Assembly: GCA_036396535.1 (NCBI GenBank) | Contig: DASWKR010000057.1 | Location: 1 to 64,000 of the forward strand | Direction of reading: 5' to 3' | Length of the DNA: 64,000 bases | Source: Acidimicrobiia bacterium | GTDB taxonomy: Bacteria; Actinomycetota; Acidimicrobiia; Spongiisociales; UBA5794 | In this document: positions 36,306 to 43,973 of the stretch, in pieces | Numbering within the stretch: position 1 is the first letter of the stretch | Layout: each line of letters begins with the position of its first letter | The notes under the pieces: generated by a model | The model's database searches: none | What the model saw: only the letters and a program-made list of their open reading frames with translations | Told to the model about the DNA's origin: nothing | Translations under genes and position numbers: made by a program

Positions 36306-36683
36306 ATGACAACGCCGCACAGACCAGACACCGCCTACCACATCACCGTTCCGGCGAGCCCGGAACAGGTCGGGCTCGCCCGTCTCTTCCTGGCGGCTGT
36401 CTTGCGCGGCACCGACCTCGGCGACCACACCCAGGAGACCATCGAGGACGCCAAGCTCGCCGTCTCCGAGCTCGTCACTGCGCTCATCTCCGGCGGGAGC
36501 GCCGAGCGCATCGACGTGACCGCCTGGCGAGGACCGAACGCCGCCTTTGCGGTCAGGCCATGGGTCGATCCGGCTGAAGGTGACGACTTCGGACCCCTGT
36601 CGATCGTCGAGGCCCTGTTCCCGGGAACGACGGTGCTCGTCGGCGAGGTCTTCGTTCCCTTGGAGCCCGGTGTCGATGGCTGA
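36306..36683 (+). CDS. RsbW-like protein cotranscribed with sigma factor
   Basis: A 125-residue protein with the RsbW N-terminal half: ITVPASPEQVGLARLFLAAV and ETIEDAKLAVSELVTALISG. The N-box Asn is replaced by Ala (ELVTAL), and no DxGxG box follows, so ATP binding is doubtful. The last eight bases overlap the sigma-factor start, which makes it the obvious partner of the sigma factor. Likely an anti-sigma or scaffold protein in the partner-switching system. Confidence 0.7.
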   Translation: MTTPHRPDTAYHITVPASPEQVGLARLFLAAVLRGTDLGDHTQETIEDAKLAVSELVTALISGGSAERIDVTAWRGPNAAFAVRPWVDPAEGDDFGPLSIVEALFPGTTVLVGEVFVPLEPGVDG

Positions 36684-37425
36684 GCCCCGGCCCGAGGAGG
36701 ACACCGTCATCGCCCTCTTCGAGCGCCGCGACGAGGAGGACGCCAGGCGGGCCATCGTCGAGAGGTTCGACCCGCTCGCCCGCAGCCTGGCGAAGCGCTT
36801 CACGGGCCGCGGCGTCCCACTCGACGACCTCGAGCAAGTCGCCCGCTTCGGGATGCTCAACGCCATCGACCGCTTCGACGCCGAGCGGGGGGTGAAGTTC
36901 GCCACGTTCGCGGGCAGGACCATCATCGGGGAGTTGAAGCGTCATCTCCGCGACCAAGCCTGGTCGCTTCGGGTGCCCCGCTCCCTCCACGACCTCTGGC
37001 TCGAGACCGGCAAGGCGATCGACACCCTGACCCAGCGCCTCGCCCGAACCCCCACCATCAGGGAGATCGCAGCTGAGCTCGACGAGGACATGGACAGGAT
37101 CATCGAAGCGATCGACGCCGGCAGCGCATTCACAGCCGGCTCGCTCGACAGCCCCGTCGGCGAAGAGGGAAGCGCGACGCTCGCCGACGTGCTCGGTGAC
37201 GTCGACTCGGCTCTCGAGAGAGCAGGTGAGCGCTCGACACTCTCGGAGCACCTGACGAGGCTGCCTGACAGGGAGAGAACGATCCTGTACCTCCGGTTCT
37301 TCGAGGGGAAGACCCAGAGCGAGATCGCCATCGTCGTCGGCGTCTCACAGGTCCATGTCGGGCGGATCCTGGCTCGAACGCTGGACGACCTTCGAAACGC
37401 CATCTCGGAGAGCGGCGGAGCCTGA
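36676..37425 (+). CDS. SigB/SigF-family sigma factor
   Basis: A 249-residue group-3 sigma factor. Region 2: LDDLEQVARFGMLNAIDRFD and GVKFATFAGRTIIGELKRHL; region 3: RTPTIREIAAELDEDM; region 4: LPDRERTILYLRFFEGKTQS then VSQVHVGRILARTLDDLR. The length and motifs are those of actinobacterial SigB/SigF. The ATG is inside the upstream gene, with GGAG before it. A matching promoter class (GTTT-14-GGGTA) occurs four times within 12 kb, including directly after this gene. It directs RNA polymerase to stress genes when released from an anti-sigma protein. Confidence 0.93.
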   Translation: MAEPRPEEDTVIALFERRDEEDARRAIVERFDPLARSLAKRFTGRGVPLDDLEQVARFGMLNAIDRFDAERGVKFATFAGRTIIGELKRHLRDQAWSLRVPRSLHDLWLETGKAIDTLTQRLARTPTIREIAAELDEDMDRIIEAIDAGSAFTAGSLDSPVGEEGSATLADVLGDVDSALERAGERSTLSEHLTRLPDRERTILYLRFFEGKTQSEIAIVVGVSQVHVGRILARTLDDLRNAISESGGA

Positions 37426-37427
37426 GG

Positions 37428-37453
37428 GTTTGCACCTTCGCCGTTCGGGGTAT
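37428..37453 (+). promoter_or_regulatory. SigB-type promoter
   Basis: GTTTGC, 14-nt spacer, GGGTAT, starting 3 bp after the sigma-factor stop. It would drive the rsbW/rsbV pair from 37548, giving feedback by the sigma factor on its own regulators. The leader is about 90 nt. Confidence 0.7.
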
Positions 37454-37547
37454 CTGAGGCTGAGACTCATCGGGTCCCGCGACGATCGATGATCGGCGGG
37501 GGCCGCGTGACGACCCCAGGCGGTGACCACGCACGACGAGGAACGGA

Positions 37548-37913
37548 ATGCGACTTGAGCTCCCGGCGGACGAGTACGCGCCTGCGGCGGTGCGCCGCGG
37601 GATGGAGACGGAGCGGGGTCGGCTCGGATCATGCTTCGACGACGTCGCCCTCATCCTCTCGGAACTCGTCAGCAACAGCGTTCGGCATGCCGGCGCCCAC
37701 GAGATCGAGGTCGTCGTGGATTTCGAAGGACCTCGAGTCCATGTCGCGGTGACGGACGCAGGAACGGGATTCGAGCGTGTTGCGGCCGCGGAGAACGGGG
37801 GTCTCGGCCTCGTCATCGTCGACGAGCTCGCGTCAGACTGGGGAGTCGAGCGAGGAGACGGGACGACCGTGTGGGCGTCGGTGGATCGAGATCGGTGCCA
37901 CGCCTCCGGGTAG
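37548..37913 (+). CDS. RsbW-type anti-sigma serine kinase, intact ATP site
   Basis: A 121-residue GHKL protein. N-box LILSELVSNSVRHA has the Asn; G1 box VTDAGTGF and G2 region GGLGLVIVDELASDWG are intact. It should bind ATP, phosphorylate the STAS protein encoded 78 bp downstream, and hold the sigma factor when the STAS protein is phosphorylated. GAGGAACG precedes the ATG. Among three RsbW-like genes here this is the only one with a normal N-box. Confidence 0.9.
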   Translation: MRLELPADEYAPAAVRRGMETERGRLGSCFDDVALILSELVSNSVRHAGAHEIEVVVDFEGPRVHVAVTDAGTGFERVAAAENGGLGLVIVDELASDWGVERGDGTTVWASVDRDRCHASG

Positions 37914-37990
37914 CCCCCCGGCGACTTGATCTCGGGTCGTTGCTACGCTCGCGCTCTGCAATCGAGGCCACTCAATCGACGAGGGAATCG

Positions 37991-38305
37991 GTGTCCACAT
38001 TCTCCTATTCCATCGAGCAGCTCGGCGACCGCCCGGTGGCCAAGGTCGAGGGTGAGATCGATCTCGCAGCGGTAGACGGGTTCGAGGGCGCCATCGACGC
38101 CCTGACGGCGGAGGCCGGCGACCGCGACGCGTTGCTCGACATGGCCGACGTCACGTTTCTCGACTCGAGCGGCCTGCGGGTACTCATGAAGGCTCACCAG
38201 CGCTGGACCGACGCCGGGAGCACGCTCACGATCCGCAATCCCTCATCAGCGGTCTCCCGAATCCTCGAGATCACCGGGTTGTTGGACAAGCTCGATCTGG
38301 AGTGA
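37991..38305 (+). CDS. STAS-domain anti-anti-sigma factor (RsbV-like)
   Basis: A 104-residue STAS protein. VTFLDSSGLRVLMKAH carries the phosphorylatable Ser (DSSGL) used in partner switching. When dephosphorylated it captures RsbW and frees the sigma factor. The GTG start has GAGGGAATCG before it. Its last 60 bp overlap the 3' end of the phosphatase gene on the other strand, so the two messages are complementary over about 20 codons. Confidence 0.93.
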   Translation: MSTFSYSIEQLGDRPVAKVEGEIDLAAVDGFEGAIDALTAEAGDRDALLDMADVTFLDSSGLRVLMKAHQRWTDAGSTLTIRNPSSAVSRILEITGLLDKLDLE

Positions 38306-40051
38306 GCGAGCCCCCTGGTCTCGCCGCACGATGAGGAGCGAGAGGTCGTCCTCGTCCGCCCGATGAGGGCGACGAGCAACGAGCCCGTCGGCCAGGGCTC
38401 CGAGGTCCCCATCACCATGTGAGGCGATGAAGGCCGCCGTCGCCTCGATGGACTCGAGCAGATCCGACCCGGGTGCCTCGACGAGGCCGTCCGTGAAGAG
38501 CACGATCAGGTCGCCGGGATCGAACGTCACCGACGCTTCAGTCCGGGGCCCCTCGAAGCCGATCCCGAGCGGCGGATCGGACCCTTCGCCGAGCAGCTCC
38601 GTCGAGCCGTCGGCCCTGCGAATGATGCCCGGCAGGTGGCCTGCCCGGCTGTACAACAGCGACTCGCCATCGGCGGCAAGCACCGCGTACAGGAGTGTCG
38701 TGAGGTCGGCCAGCTCGATCGTCTGGTCGACGAGCTCGAGCTGCCTCGCAGGGCCACCGATGGCGGCCTGACCGAGGCCTCGGAGGACGTTGCGGGTCTC
38801 GGCCATGTGGGCGACCGCTCGCGAGCCGTGGCCCGCGACGTCGCCGACCACCAAGGCGAGGGCGCCGGTACCGTCGATGAACAGGTCGTACCAGTCTCCC
38901 CCGGCGCCGGCGTACGCTGCTGATGGCACGTATCGCACCTCGGACTCGATCCCGGCGATCGCTGGTCGAGACTCCGTGCCGAACCAGCGCAGCAGCCCTG
39001 CGACGAGCTCTCCGTGCTCGTGCAGCGCAGTGATGCGGCCTCGGGTTGCGTTGATGGCGCCGATCGCCGCCAGCACGGACAGAGCCAGCAGCCCGCCGAG
39101 CAGCAGACTCGTGAGGGTGACGGCCCGCCTGCTGCCCAGGACGCCTTGGACGGCACGCTCCTCGATGTCGTCGCCGAGTACCGCGGTCACATCGACGACC
39201 TCTTCGAGTTGCGCCGTCGCCACGTCGAACCAGTCCCTGTGGCTTGTCATGAAGATGCCCGCACGGGCGTCCTCGAGGATCGTCCGGAGCGCGCTCTCGG
39301 CGGCGCCGCCGGCGTCCGAGTCGTCGAGTGACTCGACCATGTCACGAGCCTCGCCCTCGAGCAGGTCGGCGCCCTCGGTCCGGTTGAACGCCAGGTCGCG
39401 CCCGATGAGGATCAGCTGGGTCTCCTCCTCCCGAGACGGCGGCTCACGGCGAGCGATCAACTCGACGATCAAGTCTCGGCGAGCCGCCAGCGCATCGACG
39501 ACGCCGACCAGCCTGGCGATCGCTCGCCTCGTCTCGGCATCCGAGGCGTTCTGGGTGAAGAAGGCCGCCTCTCCGAGTGCTTCCCGCATCGGGGCCACCA
39601 CGGCGGCGTAGAGATTCGAGTCGTCGCCGGCGTCGCGGACAGACACGCTGGCACGGATCTGCTGCAGTGCCGCCAGCGCCCCGGATGCCTGGTCGAAAAC
39701 GGCAGCCACCCGACGCGGCGCCTCCGCCCGCGCCTCCTGGAAAGCCGACACCGCGGCATCCGTCGACGACGCCGTCGCCCGGTACTCCTCGAGCATGGCG
39801 GAATCGCCGGAAACCAAGAACAACGCCCCGAGCCCGCTCTCCCGATAGGCGGTGGCGAGCACCTCGATCGAGGACGATGAGACCATCGCCACCTCGGACG
39901 ACTCACGGGCATCGGTGACGCGGCCCGCGGCGGCGCGGACGAGGACGAACAGAGCGATCGCCAATCCGACGACGACGAGAACCGCGAAGGGAGCGACGGT
40001 GGTCGCGCCCCCGATACGCAGCCGTCGACGCGTCGGCCGGAGCAGCGTCAT
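38246..40051 (-). CDS. Membrane sensor with SpoIIE-type PP2C phosphatase (RsbU-like)
   Basis: A 601-residue protein: helix near 17-40, an extracytoplasmic helical sensor of about 250 residues resembling a NIT domain (LYAAVVAPMREALGEAAFF), a second helix near 310-332, and a PP2C domain from about 375 with AGAGGDWYDLF, VVGDVAGHG, FTDGLVEAPG and DEDDLSLLIV. The metal-binding Asp residues are present. It would dephosphorylate the STAS protein and so turn on the sigma factor in response to an outside signal. The gene is convergent with and overlaps the STAS gene. Confidence 0.92.
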   Translation of the reverse strand: MTLLRPTRRRLRIGGATTVAPFAVLVVVGLAIALFVLVRAAAGRVTDARESSEVAMVSSSSIEVLATAYRESGLGALFLVSGDSAMLEEYRATASSTDAAVSAFQEARAEAPRRVAAVFDQASGALAALQQIRASVSVRDAGDDSNLYAAVVAPMREALGEAAFFTQNASDAETRRAIARLVGVVDALAARRDLIVELIARREPPSREEETQLILIGRDLAFNRTEGADLLEGEARDMVESLDDSDAGGAAESALRTILEDARAGIFMTSHRDWFDVATAQLEEVVDVTAVLGDDIEERAVQGVLGSRRAVTLTSLLLGGLLALSVLAAIGAINATRGRITALHEHGELVAGLLRWFGTESRPAIAGIESEVRYVPSAAYAGAGGDWYDLFIDGTGALALVVGDVAGHGSRAVAHMAETRNVLRGLGQAAIGGPARQLELVDQTIELADLTTLLYAVLAADGESLLYSRAGHLPGIIRRADGSTELLGEGSDPPLGIGFEGPRTEASVTFDPGDLIVLFTDGLVEAPGSDLLESIEATAAFIASHGDGDLGALADGLVARRPHRADEDDLSLLIVRRDQGARSLQIELVQQPGDLEDSGDR

Positions 40052-40237
40052 CGGCGAATCAACCGTCCGTTCGGCGCCGGGGGAGGCCGGAGCTCATCAC
40101 CGCGAGCCTACGTAGGACCGTGCCACCAGTCGAACCGCTGAGGCTGACGCGGAACGGTCCCGGGGCGGGATCCGGGACCGAACCGCGACCCTTGCGAGCC
40201 CCTTCGGCTCAGTTCTGGCGTGCGCGGCCCGTGGGAG

Positions 40238-40435
40238 TCAGTTCTCCTCGACCGTGACGTCGACGTCGTCGGGCACGACCTGGTCACGGGTTTCGTCGCC
40301 GGCGAGGAAGAGCAGCCAGACGGCACCGGCGATCACCAGCGCGAGGAGCAGTGCGACGATGACCCCCATCGGGCTCGGCGGACGCTCCACGATGATCGGG
40401 TCGTGGAGGTGGTCATAGTCGATGTGATCGGACAT
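40238..40435 (-). CDS. Small single-span membrane protein, SigB-type promoter
   Basis: A 65-residue protein with an acidic, His-rich N-terminus (MSDHIDYDHLHDPIIVERPP), one helix (about 24-44) and an acidic outside tail (DETRDQVVPDDVDVTVEEN). AAGGGGAC precedes the ATG. A strong SigB-type promoter is 35 bp upstream. It resembles the gene at 35440 in layout. It is probably part of the stress response of this locus; its role is unknown. Confidence 0.75.
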   Translation of the reverse strand: MSDHIDYDHLHDPIIVERPPSPMGVIVALLLALVIAGAVWLLFLAGDETRDQVVPDDVDVTVEEN

Positions 40436-40470
40436 GGGTGTCCCCTTCTCGAATGCTTGAATCGAGAGTC

Positions 40471-40496
40471 GTACCCGCATGTCGAAGTCGATAAAC
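40471..40496 (-). promoter_or_regulatory. SigB-type promoter
   Basis: On the minus strand GTTTAT, 14-nt spacer, GGGTAC, 35 bp before the ATG at 40435. It agrees with the other three sites in spacing and distance. Confidence 0.7.
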
Positions 40497-40533
40497 GGCG
40501 GGAGGCGCGTGGAATCAGCGGGACCCGGGCGTA

Positions 40534-41055
40534 TCAGTCGAGCGCCGCCAGGAATGCCCCGGCCACGTCGCCGTCGTGTCCCACGAGCCGCACCTCGTCG
40601 AGCGCCTCTGGGTGGCTCTTCACCCACCGCATGGTGGCGGACGCGATGACTGCGGTCGCCTCGACGAGGGGATACCCGAAGACCCCGGCCGAGATGGCAG
40701 GGAGCGCCACCGTGCGAGCACCGTGAGCGGTGGCGGCGTCGAGCGCCGTCGCGACGGCCTGGGCGAGCAATCGGGCGTTGTCCCCGTCAGGTTCGTATCG
40801 AGGGCCGACGACGTGGACGACGTGGTGGGCCGGCATCGACCCGGCCGAGGTCACCGCCGCGCTGCCGGCACCGACGGGGCCGTGCTCGAGGACCCATCGG
40901 TCGGACTCGTCCTGCACGATGTCACCCCCGGCGCGCACGATGGCGGCCGCTACCCCGCCCCCGTGGGCGAGCTGCTCGTTGGCGGCGTTGACGATGACGT
41001 CTGTGTCCTGTGTCGTGAGATCGCCCTGGACGACCCGGATCACCGTGGTGGTCAT
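40534..41055 (-). CDS. Macro-domain ADP-ribose-binding protein
   Basis: A 173-residue single macro domain: VVQGDLTTQDTDVIVNAANE, LAHGGGVAAAI and SAGVFGYPL are the ADP-ribose loop motifs of the MacroD/YmdB group. It probably removes ADP-ribose or hydrolyses O-acetyl-ADP-ribose. The ATG at 41055 overlaps the murI stop (ATGA), so the two are cotranscribed; an ATG 15 bp upstream is less likely. No toxin partner is seen. Confidence 0.92.
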   Translation of the reverse strand: MTTTVIRVVQGDLTTQDTDVIVNAANEQLAHGGGVAAAIVRAGGDIVQDESDRWVLEHGPVGAGSAAVTSAGSMPAHHVVHVVGPRYEPDGDNARLLAQAVATALDAATAHGARTVALPAISAGVFGYPLVEATAVIASATMRWVKSHPEALDEVRLVGHDGDVAGAFLAALD

Positions 41056-41822
41056 GGGATCGTCACCCATCCCGGTTCGGGGCCGCCGGCTACGAGCCGG
41101 CGCAGCTGCTCGCCGAACCTCCCGGCGTCACCCGTCGTGAGGTACTCGACGGAGCCGCTTCCGACCCCGGCGGTGTCGACGAGCCTCCCGAGCTGCCTGG
41201 CCACCGCGCCGGAGGGGTCGACGAGCTCGACGTCCGGCCCGAGCACCTCTGCGATGAGGTGAGCGATGAAGGGGTAGTGGGTGCAACCGAGCACCAGCTT
41301 GTCGATGCCGGCGACAAGCAGCGGCTCGAGGTACCGGACGAGGAGGTCACCCGCCAGCTCGTCGCGACCCTCCTCGACGGCAGCCGCCAGCCCCGGGGCG
41401 GGGACGGCGATCACCTGGACACCGGCGGCGTGGCGATCGACGACCGAGGCGTAGAGCTCACCCTGAAACGTCGCCGTCGTGGCCAGCACGCCGACTACTC
41501 GCTTGGAGCTGTTGGCTGCGGCGGGCTTGACGGCCGGTTCCATGCCGACGAATGGGACGGGCGAGAACCGGGCGCGCAGATGATGCAAGGCAGCAGCGGA
41601 TGCACTGTTGCATGCCACGACGATCGCTTCGGCGCCTCGACCGAGGAGGAAGGTGCTGACGGCGACCGCCCTGGCCCGTACCTCGGCGAGGGTGCGCTCA
41701 CCGTACGGGGCGTGGCGCTGGTCGGCGAGGTAGATCACGTGAACAGAAGGGTGCTGGACGCGTATCTGGTCGAGGATCGAGAGGCCTCCGACGCCTGAGT
41801 CGAACACTCCGATGGTCGCCAC
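41052..41822 (-). CDS. murI: Glutamate racemase
   Basis: A 256-residue enzyme that makes D-glutamate for peptidoglycan. It begins MATIGVFDSGVGGLSIL and has both catalytic Cys residues: VACNSASA and LGCTHYPF, with DSG and the PYG block. The GTG start lies 10 bp after the metX stop. Cotranscription with metX and the macro protein is likely; the link is probably incidental. Confidence 0.95.
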   Translation of the reverse strand: MATIGVFDSGVGGLSILDQIRVQHPSVHVIYLADQRHAPYGERTLAEVRARAVAVSTFLLGRGAEAIVVACNSASAAALHHLRARFSPVPFVGMEPAVKPAAANSSKRVVGVLATTATFQGELYASVVDRHAAGVQVIAVPAPGLAAAVEEGRDELAGDLLVRYLEPLLVAGIDKLVLGCTHYPFIAHLIAEVLGPDVELVDPSGAVARQLGRLVDTAGVGSGSVEYLTTGDAGRFGEQLRRLVAGGPEPGWVTIP

Positions 41823-41831
41823 GGGCGCCGC

Positions 41832-42989
41832 TCACCAGCCCGACAGCGTGTTCGCCAGGTGCGGGGCGTAGAGGTCCGGCTCCAGGAGAAACGAGTCGTG
41901 TCCCTTGTCCGAGTGGACCGTGATCCAACGGTTGGGCACGTCGGCGGTCTCGAGGTACTCGACCATCTCCTGCTGCTCGTCCTGGTAGTAGCACACGTCC
42001 GAGTCGATCGAGAAGACGAGGTAGCGCTGGTGCTTGCAGGCGACGAACACCTCCGACATGTCCTCGACCCCCGCTTCGGTGACGAGATCGAAGTTCTGCC
42101 ACGCATCCACGATCCTGAGGTAGGAGTTTGCGTCGAAGCGGTCGACGAACTTGGCGCCCTGGTGCCACATGTACGACTCGAGGGGGTGCTCGATCGGCAG
42201 CGCGCCCGGCTGGTCGGACGTCTCGATCACCTCGTCGCGGGCTCGCAGGCGGAGATCCTTCAGTGAGATGAAGCTCTTGTGGCTGATGATCCTCGCCAGC
42301 GCCAGCCCGCGGTTCGGAGGACGTTCGACGTGGTAGTCGCCACCCCTGAAGTCCGGATCCGCGTAGATGGCGTTCATCTGCTCGAAGTTGAGGAGGGTGT
42401 GCAGCGACGTGGTGCGCAGACCGGACGCGATCGGGACGGCGACGTCGACGAAGTCGGGGTAGCGAGTGGCGAGCGACAGCACCATGAAGCCCCCCGTCGA
42501 ACCGCCGATGGCCGCATGGAGCTTCTCGATGCCGAGGCTGCGCGCCAGTTCGACCTGCGTGTCGACCATGTCGCCGAACCGAACCCTCGGAAATCGTGAG
42601 GAGTATGGGACTCCCGTCGCAGGATCGATCGAGGTCGGGCCGGTCGAGCCGTAGCAGCCGCCCAGGTAGTTGGCACAGATGACGAACCACTTGTCCGTGT
42701 CGACCGCCTTCCCCGGCCCGATGAAGTCGTCCCACCACCCGACGTGATACTCCTCGGTCCAGCGAGTTCCCACCTCGGGGAGCGACGGGTTGTGCCCGGC
42801 GGCGTGGTGGCTGCCTGTGAGAGCGTGGAACACGAGGACGGCGTTGTCCCTGGCCTCGTTGAGGGCTCCGTACGTCTCGTACGCCAGGGTCACCTCGGGC
42901 AGCGCCGCCCCGTTCATGAGCACGAACGGACGGTCGGCGGAGCCGAACGTGAAGAACTTGGTGCTTACCGAGCCGACGCCTTCCGGCAT
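41832..42989 (-). CDS. metX: Homoserine O-acetyltransferase
   Basis: A 385-residue alpha/beta hydrolase-fold acyltransferase of methionine synthesis. Family blocks: NAVLVFHALTGSHHAAGH, GGCYGSTGPTSIDP, nucleophile AAIGGSTGGFMVLS, and C-terminal SDKGHDSFLLEPD with the catalytic His. Length is normal. ATG 42989 has GGGAGGG upstream. It could be the succinyl-transferring variant (MetXS), which sequence alone does not settle here. It is divergent from an SDR gene with 72 bp between. Confidence 0.93.
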   Translation of the reverse strand: MPEGVGSVSTKFFTFGSADRPFVLMNGAALPEVTLAYETYGALNEARDNAVLVFHALTGSHHAAGHNPSLPEVGTRWTEEYHVGWWDDFIGPGKAVDTDKWFVICANYLGGCYGSTGPTSIDPATGVPYSSRFPRVRFGDMVDTQVELARSLGIEKLHAAIGGSTGGFMVLSLATRYPDFVDVAVPIASGLRTTSLHTLLNFEQMNAIYADPDFRGGDYHVERPPNRGLALARIISHKSFISLKDLRLRARDEVIETSDQPGALPIEHPLESYMWHQGAKFVDRFDANSYLRIVDAWQNFDLVTEAGVEDMSEVFVACKHQRYLVFSIDSDVCYYQDEQQEMVEYLETADVPNRWITVHSDKGHDSFLLEPDLYAPHLANTLSGW

Positions 42990-43061
42990 GCTGCCCTCCC
43001 GGAGACGGCAACAGGGTAATCGGCTCCTCGGAGGCGGCCGGTGGGTCGCTACGCTCGAACG

Positions 43062-43913
43062 ATGGTGTCCAGGGCCGTGTTGATCACGGGCTGCTCGTCC
43101 GGGATCGGTGAAGCAACGGCCAGGCGGCTGGTAAGGGCCGGATGGCCGGTCTACGCCAGTGCCCGCAACGTGGCGGACCTCGCCGCCCTCGAGGAGGAAG
43201 GTGCCACCCCGCTTCGCCTCGACGTGACGGACCGCGATTCGATGGACGCCGCCGTCGATGCCGTCGTCTCCGACCACGGCGCAGTCGGCGTCCTCGTCAA
43301 CAACGCCGGGTACAGCCAGAGCGGTACGATCGAGGAGGTCACGGACGACAAGATCCGGCGTCAGTTCGAGACGAACCTGTTCGGCCCGATCCATCTGATC
43401 AGGCGGGTTCTCCCGGGGATGCGCGCCCAGCGGTGGGGCAAGGTCGTCAACCTGTCGTCCATCGGCGGGCGCCTCGTGTTCCCCGGCGCGGGCTATTACC
43501 ACGCCGCCAAGCACGCCATCGAGGCGCTCAGCGACGCCCTGAGGCTCGAGGTGCGCGACTTCGGCATCGACACGATCGTCATCGAACCGGGCCTCATCCG
43601 CACCGGGTTCGCAGACGGCATCACCGAGCACATCGACATCGACGAGGACAGCCCCTACGCCGACTTCGTTGCGAGCGTCCACGCCGTCTCGGTCGGGGCG
43701 TACGGCCCGGATGGGACGGCGAGCCGGTGGGGAGGCGATGCCGACCGCGTCGCCGCCGCAATCGAGAAGGCGATCACGGCGAAACACCCCGGAACGAGGT
43801 ATCGAGTGACCGCATCGGCCAAGGTGCTCTTGACGGCCCGCGACCTCGTCCCCGACCGGGTCTGGGATGCCGCTGTGCGACGGGCCTTCGGTCGGCCGGC
43901 CGATCGCCGCTGA
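43062..43913 (+). CDS. Short-chain dehydrogenase/reductase
   Basis: A 283-residue classical SDR: cofactor loop TGCSSGIGEA, NNAG (VNNAGYSQSG), active Ser (NLSSIGG) and YxxxK (YYHAAK). Substrate unknown. ATG 43062 begins the fold, and a TACGCT -10-like hexamer ends 6 nt before it with no ribosome site, so the transcript is probably leaderless. The C-terminal extension resembles long-chain or sterol-type SDRs. Confidence 0.93.
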   Translation: MVSRAVLITGCSSGIGEATARRLVRAGWPVYASARNVADLAALEEEGATPLRLDVTDRDSMDAAVDAVVSDHGAVGVLVNNAGYSQSGTIEEVTDDKIRRQFETNLFGPIHLIRRVLPGMRAQRWGKVVNLSSIGGRLVFPGAGYYHAAKHAIEALSDALRLEVRDFGIDTIVIEPGLIRTGFADGITEHIDIDEDSPYADFVASVHAVSVGAYGPDGTASRWGGDADRVAAAIEKAITAKHPGTRYRVTASAKVLLTARDLVPDRVWDAAVRRAFGRPADRR

Positions 43914-43921
43914 TCTCTTCC

Positions 43922-43970
43922 GTTCCTGCGTCCCCCTGTCGCACCCTTGCGATGCGAGGACGCCGGAACG
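43922..43970. repeat. Family-A intergenic palindromic repeat
   Basis: GTTCCTGCGTCCCCCTGTCG, inner CGCACCCTTGCG, right arm AGGACGCCGGAACG. It fills the gap between two convergent genes, ending 4 bp before the next stop, so it would form a hairpin at both 3' ends. Confidence 0.85.
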
Positions 43971-43973
43971 GGA

